A stretch of DNA of 8,563 bases from Methanobacteriota archaeon (GCA_029574055.1 JAKQBQ010000036.1:1-8563); one strand, 5' to 3'. Numbered from the stretch's first letter, positions 1 through 6,240 are shown. The notes: generated by a model not told the origin, from the letters alone. Translations and numbers: made by a program.

Positions 1-684
1 ATGCCCGAGGAGACCTCGGAGAAAGAACTCCTCAGCAAGGTCAATGAACTCAACAACGACAAGAGGATACACGGTTTCCTTATCCAGCTGCCCCTTCCCG
101 CCCACATCGACGAGAAGAAGGTGATCAACGCCATAGACCCCAAGAAGGATGTGGACTGCTTCCACCCGGTGAACGTGGGGAAGATGTTGATCGGAGAGCC
201 TGAATTCCTTCCGGCCACGCCGGCAGGGGTCCAGCAGATGCTGGTGAGGTCGGGCGTGGACACAAAGGGGAAACACGTCGTAGTGGTCGGCAGAAGCAAC
301 ATAGTGGGAAAGCCGATGGCGGCGATGATGATGCAGAAAGGTACCGGAGCGGACTCTACGGTCACCGTCGTGCATTCGAGGACGAAGGACCTCCCATCGA
401 TAACCGGGCAGGCGGATATACTGATCGTGGCGATGGGCAAACCGAACTTCGTGACCGCCGATATGGTAAAGGACGGAGCGGTCGTTATCGACGTGGGAAC
501 GAACAGGATAGACGACCCCGGCTCCCCCAAAGGGACAAGGCTGGTCGGCGATGTGGATTTCGAGGGGGTCAAGGGCAAAGTGTCCGCGATATCCCCCGTA
601 CCGGGCGGAGTGGGCCCGATGACCATTTGCATGCTAATGGCAAATACGGTGGCGGCCGCCGAGAAAGCATGCGTTTCAAGGTGA
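1..684 (+). CDS. folD: Bifunctional methylenetetrahydrofolate dehydrogenase / methenyltetrahydrofolate cyclohydrolase (5'-truncated)
   Basis: FolD interconverts 5,10-methylene-, 5,10-methenyl- and 10-formyl-tetrahydrofolate in the cytosol, using NAD(P). Visible motifs are the substrate-site QLPLP (residues 29-33 of the visible part), the KDVD-x-FHP segment (about 49-56), the nucleotide-binding GRSNIVGKP (98-106), HSRT (about 126-129), IDVGTNR and the C-terminal PGGVGPMTI signature. The first visible residues, [10 protein letters not shown], match a stretch that lies about 65 residues into a full-length FolD (usually 280-290 aa). The ATG at base 1 is therefore an internal Met. The Tyr-x3-Lys catalytic motif would lie upstream, outside the window. 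One oddity is that the usual DVDGF reads DVDCF. The gene ends in TGA at 682-684, inside the Shine-Dalgarno of the next gene. A tetrahydrofolate enzyme fits Methanomassiliicoccales, which lack the methanopterin CO2-reduction branch (family knowledge). Identity is secure. Confidence 0.95.
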   Translation: MPEETSEKELLSKVNELNNDKRIHGFLIQLPLPAHIDEKKVINAIDPKKDVDCFHPVNVGKMLIGEPEFLPATPAGVQQMLVRSGVDTKGKHVVVVGRSNIVGKPMAAMMMQKGTGADSTVTVVHSRTKDLPSITGQADILIVAMGKPNFVTADMVKDGAVVIDVGTNRIDDPGSPKGTRLVGDVDFEGVKGKVSAISPVPGGVGPMTICMLMANTVAAAEKACVSR

Positions 685-686
685 TC
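679..686 (+). promoter_or_regulatory. Shine-Dalgarno of kptA containing the folD stop codon
   Basis: AGGTGATC is an 8-nt perfect complement of the archaeal 16S rRNA 3'-end core GAUCACCU. The folD TGA (682-684) lies inside it. Two adjacent ATGs follow at 689 and 692. Spacing counted from the GGTG core is about 5 and 8 nt, so both starts are possible. The arrangement suggests coupled termination and re-initiation. Confidence 0.7.
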
Positions 687-688
687 AA

Positions 689-1378
689 ATGATGAGGGAA
701 TGTGAGGAACACGGCTATTTCCGCGACGAATACTGCCCCATATGCGGAGAAGAGGGGAAGTTCATTATGAGCGACTTCGAAGTGGAGAAGCTCGGCAGGG
801 CGATGGCCGGCATGCTCAGGCATGCAAAGTACAATCTGGAGATGGACGAGCAGGGATTTGTTGATATGAGGGACATCGTTGCCATCATGAAAGCAAAGAA
901 CCCGAGGATGAAGTGGCTGAGGACCCACCACATAGAGGCGATGGCCGAGACCGACCCCAAAGGAAGATACCAGATATCTGGGTCGGATGTCAGGGCCACC
1001 TACGGCCACACGATAGAATTGAGCCTCAGGCATCCGATCGACGACATCCCGGAGGTGCTGTATTATCCGACGACGGAGGATGAGCGCGACGAGATCCTGA
1101 ACGAGGGGCTTTTCCCAACCGACAGAGCAATGGTGCACCTTTCCCGATCGTACAGGGATGCGATGAAGGCAGGGGCGGTCAGGGCGGATGACCCAGTGAT
1201 ACTGGCGATCGATACGGTAGGCTGCATCGACGCGGGGATAGAGATAGGGAGGGCCGCCAAGACAGTGTTCCTTTGCGATCAGGTCCCGTCGGAGTTCCTT
1301 TATCTCGCCGAGGATGAGGATGAGGACGAGGACGATGAAGATTATGAGGAAGACGACTCCTCGGAAAATGAGGAGTGA
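689..1378 (+). CDS. kptA: RNA 2'-phosphotransferase with N-terminal zinc ribbon (Tpt1/KptA family)
   Basis: Tpt1/KptA enzymes remove an internal RNA 2'-phosphate by transferring it to NAD+, giving ADP-ribose 1'',2''-cyclic phosphate. The 229-aa protein starts with a small zinc ribbon (C5-x2-H8, C16-x2-C19), typical of archaeal members. The winged-helix half carries LRH (R44-H45), equivalent to the catalytic Arg-His pair, and VRATYGHT (101-108), matching the conserved iRAnqGHS motif. The ADP-ribosyltransferase half carries EGL (139-141) and VHLS (149-152). Where many members read LYHGT, this one reads LYYPT (124-128). I believe this is a feature of an archaeal subclade, but that is from memory. 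The tail, residues 208-229, is 18/22 Asp/Glu and probably disordered. The start may be 689 or 692. In archaea the substrate is not tRNA-splicing junctions; a 2'-phosphate at tRNA position 47 has been described in some thermophiles. The gene overlaps only a possible GTG of the next gene. Confidence 0.88.
   Translation: MMRECEEHGYFRDEYCPICGEEGKFIMSDFEVEKLGRAMAGMLRHAKYNLEMDEQGFVDMRDIVAIMKAKNPRMKWLRTHHIEAMAETDPKGRYQISGSDVRATYGHTIELSLRHPIDDIPEVLYYPTTEDERDEILNEGLFPTDRAMVHLSRSYRDAMKAGAVRADDPVILAIDTVGCIDAGIEIGRAAKTVFLCDQVPSEFLYLAEDEDEDEDDEDYEEDDSSENEE
1370..1375 (+). promoter_or_regulatory. Shine-Dalgarno that decides the 1381 start
   Basis: GAGGAG lies 5 nt before the ATG at 1381 and directly abuts or overlaps the kptA stop (TGA 1376-1378). 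An in-frame GTG at 1375 would sit inside this element, with no suitable Shine-Dalgarno of its own. The ATG at 1381 is therefore the better start. Confidence 0.65.
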
Positions 1379-1380
1379 AG

Positions 1381-2331
1381 ATGGTCTATATCCTAAGACC
1401 CGATGAGGTCAAACAAAAATACGGCCCGCTGTTCTGCAGAGGCTTCCTTACCATGGTGGATGAGGAAAGGGGCATCGCCCAGATAGTCGAAAAATGCATA
1501 TCCAAAGGCCCCGGAGAGTGGGATGTGGTCAACCGCAAGAGGTCGGGCGGCGTCATCACCGACATAAGGATGGACGGCCAGACCCTCATAATGGATGTGA
1601 AGGTCGGAGAGAAGGAACTGCAGTTCGGTCCGGTGTCCGAGCATGTCGGAGGACAAGGCCTGGCTGCCCTCAAGATTGAAGGGGACGAGGTCAGGACCAC
1701 ATGGTACGGCATAGCGGGGGCGACCGTTGGGATAGGTGCATGCATCCCGCAGTGCCAGGATGTGATCCGAACGGAGTACCCGGACGATTTCAAGATAGGC
1801 GGGGCGCACATAGCGCACGTGGACATAATCACGCCGAAGACGGTCAGGGTCATAATCGGGATAGACGACACCGACACAAAGGAGAGAGGCGCGTCGTGGG
1901 TGACCGCCATGAAGATGGGGAACAACAGCCCCATCGGCAGTTTCATTGAGCACAAGATCATACAGCTTAACCCCAAGGTCCCCAAGAAGACCACCAATTG
2001 TTGTTCAACGGCGGTATCCTTCGCCGTGAAGGAAGAGGAGATACCCGCGCTGATCGAGTACTGCCGCGACTTCGTCAAGAAGGAATCCTTCTCCCAAGAT
2101 TCGGTGATGACGGTGTTCAAAGGCCTGAGCATACCGGATTCCCTCAAAGAATACGGCATCCGGGCGAAGACGGAGATAATAACTGAGGAAGACGCCGTCA
2201 AGGCGGCGGAGGAGAACGGGGTCATGGTGATAAACCTGACCGGCCCCGGAGGGATAATCGGCGCCGTGGCTGCGATAGGATGCTTCGATATGGGCGGCGA
2301 AGCCGCCGGGATACCGGAGGATTTCCGGTGA
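1381..2331 (+). CDS. Probable methanogenesis marker protein 11 (GIDDTD / TiaS-like domain)
   Basis: A 316-aa soluble protein of unknown activity. The N-terminal half (about 1-150) has a Gly-rich segment, GIAGATVGIGACIPQC (110-125). It is followed by GIDDTDTKERGA (160-171), the ATP-binding-type motif also seen in the catalytic domain of the tRNA(Ile2) agmatidine synthetase TiaS. Further conserved-looking segments are TNCCSTAVSF (205-214) and TGPGGIIGAVAAIG (287-300). Layout and length match what I recall of methanogenesis marker 11, a family restricted to methanogens, but I cannot run the profile search. A divergent TiaS is less likely: full TiaS is longer, with an extra OB-fold and zinc ribbon that I do not see here. 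No signal peptide or membrane segment is visible. It sits between the RNA-processing gene kptA and a prenyl synthase, with no gap on the kptA side and a TGA embedded in the next Shine-Dalgarno. The ATG at 1381 is chosen over the GTG at 1375 on Shine-Dalgarno spacing. Confidence 0.7.
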   Translation: MVYILRPDEVKQKYGPLFCRGFLTMVDEERGIAQIVEKCISKGPGEWDVVNRKRSGGVITDIRMDGQTLIMDVKVGEKELQFGPVSEHVGGQGLAALKIEGDEVRTTWYGIAGATVGIGACIPQCQDVIRTEYPDDFKIGGAHIAHVDIITPKTVRVIIGIDDTDTKERGASWVTAMKMGNNSPIGSFIEHKIIQLNPKVPKKTTNCCSTAVSFAVKEEEIPALIEYCRDFVKKESFSQDSVMTVFKGLSIPDSLKEYGIRAKTEIITEEDAVKAAEENGVMVINLTGPGGIIGAVAAIGCFDMGGEAAGIPEDFR

Positions 2332-2334
2332 TCC
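2327..2334 (+). promoter_or_regulatory. Shine-Dalgarno of uppS containing the upstream stop codon
   Basis: GGTGATCC is a perfect 8-nt complement of the 16S 3'-end GGAUCACC. The upstream gene's TGA (2329-2331) is inside it, and the uppS ATG is at 2336, 5 nt after the GGTG core. This repeats the layout at the folD/kptA junction. Confidence 0.7.
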
Positions 2335-2335
2335 G

Positions 2336-3115
2336 ATGAGGCTGCCTGAGGTTCTCTCACGGACAGCTTATTCAAGGTACAGAAGGCAATTGTTAAAAGA
2401 GGTGCTGGAAGGGCCCATCCCCAAGCATATAGCCATGATAATGGACGGGAACAGGAGATATGCGGCGGAGATACTTGAAAGCAGCAGCAACGAAGGCCAT
2501 AAAAGGGGGGAAGAGAAGATCGAGGAGATGCTCGAGTGGTGCCTCGAACTCAATATTCCATATGTTACGGTCTACGCATTCTCCACAGAGAATTTCAAAA
2601 GGGATAAGAACGAGGTCAACTTCATAATGCAGCTGTCGGAGACCGCCCTCTACAGGATGGCGGACAACAAGAAGATACACGAGAACAAAGTGAAGATCAG
2701 AGTGTTCGGGGATCTCTCGTCACTGCCGGAGCATGTCATAAAAGCCATTGCGTATGCTGAAGAAAGGACGGCTTCCTACTCGGATTTCAGTTTCAATGTC
2801 GCGATGGCATACGGGAGCAGGCAGGAGATATTGTCTGCTGTGAAGGATATAGCAAGGAAGGTCGCCAACCAAGAGCTGAAAGTGGAGGACATATCCGAGG
2901 AGACCTTCTCGGAGCATCTCTACACCTCAGACCTCCCCGATCCCGATCTGATACTCAGGACGTCCGGGGAGGTAAGGATATCGAACTTCCTGCTTTGGCA
3001 GCTGGCATATTCCGAGCTGTATTTCACGGACGTATATTGGCCGGGGTTCAGATACATCGATTTTCTTAGGGCGATAAGGTCCTATCAGCAGCGCGTAAGG
3101 CGGTACGGTGAGTAA
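2336..3115 (+). CDS. uppS: Polyprenyl diphosphate synthase, cis (Z)-type (UppS/DHDDS family)
   Basis: This enzyme condenses isopentenyl diphosphate units onto an allylic primer with cis geometry. In archaea the product is normally the long polyprenyl carrier that becomes the dolichyl phosphate used in glycosylation at the membrane. The 259-aa protein shows all family signatures: HIAMIMDGNRR (31-41) with catalytic Asp37, GHKRG (54-58), the hydrophobic-pocket motif TVYAFSTENFKR (78-89), the diphosphate-binding RTSGEVRISNF (208-218), and SELYF (226-230) followed by WPGF. Length is usual for the family. The ATG at 2336 is supported by an 8-nt Shine-Dalgarno. The N-terminal 28 residues are basic and probably helical, as in other archaeal members. 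The TAA at 3113-3115 is immediately followed by the ATG of the radical SAM gene, with no gap. Chain length and primer cannot be read from the sequence. The family call is secure; the symbol follows the family name. Confidence 0.93.
   Translation: MRLPEVLSRTAYSRYRRQLLKEVLEGPIPKHIAMIMDGNRRYAAEILESSSNEGHKRGEEKIEEMLEWCLELNIPYVTVYAFSTENFKRDKNEVNFIMQLSETALYRMADNKKIHENKVKIRVFGDLSSLPEHVIKAIAYAEERTASYSDFSFNVAMAYGSRQEILSAVKDIARKVANQELKVEDISEETFSEHLYTSDLPDPDLILRTSGEVRISNFLLWQLAYSELYFTDVYWPGFRYIDFLRAIRSYQQRVRRYGE
3107..3111 (+). promoter_or_regulatory. Shine-Dalgarno for the radical SAM gene inside uppS
   Basis: GGTGA lies in the last codons of uppS, 4 nt before the ATG at 3116. The uppS TAA fills most of the spacer (3113-3115). 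This supports the 3116 start and translation coupled to uppS. Confidence 0.55.
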
Positions 3116-4837
3116 ATGGCACGGTCAGACATAATATTCCTGCATGCTCCCAGCGTTTATGATTTCAGGAAGAAGGCCATCATGTACGGGCCGATAAGCG
3201 ATGTCATACCGTCGTCGCCGGTGTTCGAGATGTATCCCATAGGATTCATGACGATATCCTCCCACTTAGAGGAGGCTGGGTTCAGGACGAGGATCGTTAA
3301 CCTCGCCGTTCAGATGCTGCAGGACAGCAAATTCGACGTGGAGAAGAGGATAAGGTCGCTGGAAGCCGATGTTTTTGCCATAGACCTGCACTGGATGCCC
3401 CACGTCCACGGAGCCACAGAAATAGCAAAACTCGTCAAGAAATACCACCCCGGATCGAAAGTGGAGTTCGGAGGGTTCACATCGTCATACTTCTGGGAGG
3501 AGCTGATAAGCAGGCCGGAAGTGGACATGATAATGAGGGGCGACACCACCGAGGAGCCCACTGTGCAGATGATGAAGGCCCTGCAGAAAGGCGGGGATCT
3601 GTCGGAAGTCCCGAACCTCATATGGAAGGATGAAGGCGGAAGGGTCAGGAACAACGGGCTGACATACTCTTCCGACAGCCTCGATGATATAAAATTCGAT
3701 TATGGCACTATGATAAAGAATGCCCTCAGGCACATGGATGTCAAGGGCGCGCTGCCGTGGTGCGGATGGGACAAGCTTCCTCTGACCTCGGTGTTCTCCG
3801 TAAGGGGGTGCTCGATGAACTGCGCCGAATGCGGAGGATCCAGCTACGCCAACGGAAAAGCGGTATGCAGGAGGGCGCCGGCATACAGGAGCCCGGAGAA
3901 GCTCGCCGAGGATATCGACATCATCCAAAGCTATCTTAAAACGCCTATTTTCATCGTGGGCGACATAAGGCAGCACAGCGACAATTATGCCGAGAGGTTC
4001 TTCAAGGCCGCCAAGGAAAGGAGGATAAAGAACCACATTGCGGTAGAGATATTCACCGGCGCCGGCGACGAGTACTTCTCGAAGCTGGACAAGGCATTCG
4101 AAGGCGGCTGGAGCCTGGAGTTCTCCCCGGATTCCCACGATGAGGCGGTCAGGACAGCACTCGGGAAGACATATTCGAACGAAGCGATAGAGAAGTCCGT
4201 GGAATCCGCGTTCAGGAACGGATGCGAGAGATTCGACCTGTTCTATATGACAGGCCTCCCGTTCCAGACAAGGGAGTCCGCCCTGGACAGCGCCAAAGCG
4301 GCGAAGAAACTGTGGTCCCTGGTCGAAAAAGACGATAGGCTGCTGATATACACCGCCCCATTCGCGCCCTTCGTGGATCCCGGCAGCATGGCGTTCGAGG
4401 AGCCGGAGAAATGGGGATACAGATTCTTCGCAAGGACATTGGAAGAGCACAAGAGCCTGCTTGAGAACCCGTCCTGGAAACATGTTCTTTCGTACGAAAC
4501 GAAATGGATGGATAGGGACATGATAGCCGAAACGTCATATGACGCAGCGATCGAGCTTGCGGTGATGGAATACGAGAGCGGGAGGATCGGGGAGGAGGAT
4601 CTCAGGCGCAAGAAAGAACGCACGGAGACCGCCCGCATGCTGCTGCACAGGGTGGATGAGATAGTCGCCATCTCCGATGCCGCGGAAAGGGAGAGAAGGC
4701 TCTGGGAAATGAAAGAGGAAGTAAGCCAAATGAAGCCGGAAGTATGCGACAAGGACGGCCTCGCATGGGCGTCGGGGTCCGTATGGAGGAACTTCCCGCG
4801 GGTGTTGTCCGGATTGGTGCGTTCTTCCTTTAGGTGA
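3116..4837 (+). CDS. B12-binding-domain radical SAM protein (Ta0216-like family)
   Basis: A 573-aa protein. Residues 1 to about 150 form a B12-binding-like Rossmann domain: an early hydrophobic strand (DIIFLHAP), PIGFMTISSHLEEAG (41-55), VFAIDLHW (86-93) and a closing VEFGG (116-120). The usual cobalamin-ligand DxHxxG motif is not clearly present, so cobalamin may bind base-off or not at all. The radical SAM core has C232-x3-C236-x2-C239 for the [4Fe-4S] cluster, preceded by FSVRG. Later core strands include IFIVGD (278-283), FSPDSHDE (336-343) and FYMTGLPFQT (376-385). From about 470 on, a charged helical tail runs to about 540. The size and architecture recall the archaeal B12-binding/radical SAM family named after Thermoplasma Ta0216, from memory. 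The substrate is unknown. It directly abuts the prenyl diphosphate synthase gene, which makes a lipid or lipid-carrier substrate a reasonable but untested guess. Other Cys residues (206, 251, 370, 544) could serve additional roles. No membrane segment is evident. Confidence 0.8.
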   Translation: MARSDIIFLHAPSVYDFRKKAIMYGPISDVIPSSPVFEMYPIGFMTISSHLEEAGFRTRIVNLAVQMLQDSKFDVEKRIRSLEADVFAIDLHWMPHVHGATEIAKLVKKYHPGSKVEFGGFTSSYFWEELISRPEVDMIMRGDTTEEPTVQMMKALQKGGDLSEVPNLIWKDEGGRVRNNGLTYSSDSLDDIKFDYGTMIKNALRHMDVKGALPWCGWDKLPLTSVFSVRGCSMNCAECGGSSYANGKAVCRRAPAYRSPEKLAEDIDIIQSYLKTPIFIVGDIRQHSDNYAERFFKAAKERRIKNHIAVEIFTGAGDEYFSKLDKAFEGGWSLEFSPDSHDEAVRTALGKTYSNEAIEKSVESAFRNGCERFDLFYMTGLPFQTRESALDSAKAAKKLWSLVEKDDRLLIYTAPFAPFVDPGSMAFEEPEKWGYRFFARTLEEHKSLLENPSWKHVLSYETKWMDRDMIAETSYDAAIELAVMEYESGRIGEEDLRRKKERTETARMLLHRVDEIVAISDAAERERRLWEMKEEVSQMKPEVCDKDGLAWASGSVWRNFPRVLSGLVRSSFR

Positions 4838-4896
4838 ATCATATTCGGTCAGTCTCGATCGACGCACTTATCGACTTTGCGGAGCCATAAGGTAGA

Positions 4897-4904
4897 TTTA
4901 TTAA
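4897..4904 (+). promoter_or_regulatory. Archaeal TATA box (box A) for proC
   Basis: TTTATTAA in the 99-nt gap before proC is a good archaeal box A. A start site about 25 nt downstream (around 4922-4928) would give a very short leader close to the AGGTG Shine-Dalgarno at 4926-4930. If transcription began past 4926, the Shine-Dalgarno would be partly lost. No convincing BRE is seen just upstream. The box marks proC as a separate transcription unit. Confidence 0.6.
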
Positions 4905-4936
4905 CCTCCATCGTTATCGCGCACCAGGTGTAGGAA

Positions 4937-5743
4937 ATGACCAAAAAGATCGGTTTTATCGGTGCAGGCAACATGGCCGAAGCTATGATGAAAGGCGTCA
5001 TCAGCACGGGGCTCTACACCGCCGACGAGATCATTGCCAGCGAGGTATATGAGCCGAGGAGGAAATACATCGCCGAATCAATGGGGATAGATGTGCACGC
5101 GGACAACTCCGTCGTTGCGAAGAACACTAAATTCATTGTGCTTTCGGTCAAGCCGCAGCAGATAGACGGGGTCTTGGCATCTCTAAAGGGCAGCCTGACG
5201 AAGGATCACCTGATCATGTCGATCGCCGCGGGAATAACCCTTTCGGCCCTGGAGTCGTATGCGCCGGCGTGCAGGTTCGTGCGCGTCATGCCGAACCAGC
5301 CCTGCATGGTGCTGGCAAGCGCATCCGCGTTCTCAAGGGGAACCCGCGCGACATCAGAGGACTGCGCTGCGGTGGAGGGCGTACTGAACGCTGTCGGGAT
5401 ATCCTACGAAGTGAAGGAAGACCTGCTTGACGCAGTCACCGGGCTCAGCGGCAGCGGGCCAGCGTATGCATACATGATCATCGAGGCACTATCGGACGGA
5501 GGGGTGCTCATGGGGCTTCCAAGGGATGTCTCTACAAGATTGGCAGCGCAGACGCTGCTGGGCGCAGCGAAAACGATACTTGAGACGGGCGAACATCCGG
5601 GGAAGATGAAAGATATAGTATGTTCGCCGGGCGGCACGACGATACAGGCGGTAAGGGTCCTGGAAGAGTGCGGCCTCAGAGCTGCGCTGATCGACGCGGT
5701 CGAAGCCTCCGCCGCAAGGTCCAAAGAATTAGGGAAAGAGTAA
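4937..5743 (+). CDS. proC: Pyrroline-5-carboxylate reductase
   Basis: ProC reduces 1-pyrroline-5-carboxylate to L-proline with NAD(P)H, the last step of proline synthesis, in the cytosol. The 268-aa protein has the usual family length. The N-terminal Rossmann motif is [12 protein letters not shown] (6-17), then VLSVKPQQ (68-75) and VRVMPNQP (115-122). The last usually reads PNTP, so a Thr is replaced by Gln. The helical dimerisation and substrate domain carries [12 protein letters not shown] (168-179) and [11 protein letters not shown] (226-236), the family signature. The start at 4937 has AGGTG 6 nt upstream. The gene has its own TATA box and is followed within 7 nt by an oligo-T run, so it looks monocistronic. 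Its neighbours are unrelated in function. Confidence 0.96.
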   Translation: MTKKIGFIGAGNMAEAMMKGVISTGLYTADEIIASEVYEPRRKYIAESMGIDVHADNSVVAKNTKFIVLSVKPQQIDGVLASLKGSLTKDHLIMSIAAGITLSALESYAPACRFVRVMPNQPCMVLASASAFSRGTRATSEDCAAVEGVLNAVGISYEVKEDLLDAVTGLSGSGPAYAYMIIEALSDGGVLMGLPRDVSTRLAAQTLLGAAKTILETGEHPGKMKDIVCSPGGTTIQAVRVLEECGLRAALIDAVEASAARSKELGKE

Positions 5744-5749
5744 GCCCTA

Positions 5750-5755
5750 TTTTTT
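5750..5755 (+). terminator. Oligo-T terminator after proC
   Basis: Six consecutive T residues lie 6 nt after the proC stop, with no strong hairpin before them. Archaeal RNA polymerase terminates at such runs without a stem. A second T6 run follows at 5816-5821 and could act as a back-up. Confidence 0.55.
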
Positions 5756-5815
5756 GAGAACGCATCAGGGGAACGGCCATCATTTTTCATGGACGTTCTG
5801 CCAACCGCAATGCTG

Positions 5816-5821
5816 TTTTTT
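5816..5821 (+). terminator. Second oligo-T run
   Basis: Another T6 tract lies 73 nt after the proC stop. It may be a secondary terminator for proC read-through. It could also end a short untranslated RNA, but nothing else supports that. Confidence 0.35.
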
Positions 5822-6178
5822 CTATAATCTAAGTTATGTATCTTGTACGGCACGATTCTTATTTGATCCTTGAAGCAAAGCATTCCGCATCCATTCGGCA
5901 TGGGCACAGCAAATTGCAACCGCTTTCTGAAAGATATCAATGAGACGGCCTCCAACAACTTACTCAGGAACACTGCCGAAATGCATAAAAATTTCCATCT
6001 GGCACATGGGGTATTAACACGATTTCCGATACTGCGGCGGCGCAGAGAGCACTCAAAGTTCCCTGCACACACGCAAACGTCTTCAGCGGCGTGCGTCCCG
6101 GCCGCGTCAAATTCTGCCGCGACGGGGCCGATCCTTGCTGACATGTTGCCCCGCGCGCTTGCTTTCATTCAAAAAATG

Positions 6179-6194
6179 CCGAATACCCATTCGG
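6179..6194 (+). promoter_or_regulatory. Perfect inverted repeat upstream of the fpo TATA box (possible operator)
   Basis: CCGAAT (6179-6184) and ATTCGG (6189-6194) form a perfect 6+6 dyad around a 4-nt centre. The dyad ends 12 nt before the TATA box at 6207. Its position upstream of TATA would suit an activator or dimeric regulator. The extended arm ATGCCGAAT (6176-6184) recurs inverted at 5893-5901. Function is inferred. Confidence 0.4.
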
Positions 6195-6206
6195 GGGCGA
6201 GGACCA

Positions 6207-6214
6207 TTTATAAA
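6207..6214 (+). promoter_or_regulatory. Archaeal TATA box, main fpo promoter candidate
   Basis: TTTATAAA is an excellent box A. A start site about 25 nt downstream (around 6235-6238) would give a leader of roughly 20 nt containing the AGGAAGG Shine-Dalgarno before the ATG at 6259. It is the best promoter candidate for the fpoABCD operon. Confidence 0.65.
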
Positions 6215-6240
6215 CAGGGTAGGTCGCGCGCCTGTAAACA

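Noticed and set aside
1375..1380. GTG start giving two extra residues on the marker 11 protein
   Set aside because: The GTG overlaps the Shine-Dalgarno itself and has none properly spaced upstream.
1386..2375. Long minus-strand open frame (329 aa) opposite the marker 11 gene
   Set aside because: It is antisense to a gene with clear motifs. The translation is rich in Ser, Pro and Met and has no recognisable domain, as expected for a shadow of this codon usage.
3485..4483. Long minus-strand open frame (332 aa) opposite the radical SAM gene
   Set aside because: It lies entirely within the coding strand's complement, has no Shine-Dalgarno or family motif, and the plus strand has the CX3CX2C cluster motif in the right context.
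5404..6168. Minus-strand open frame (254 aa) covering the end of proC and half of the gap
   Set aside because: It runs antisense through conserved ProC sequence, has no recognisable domain and no promoter or Shine-Dalgarno that I could see.
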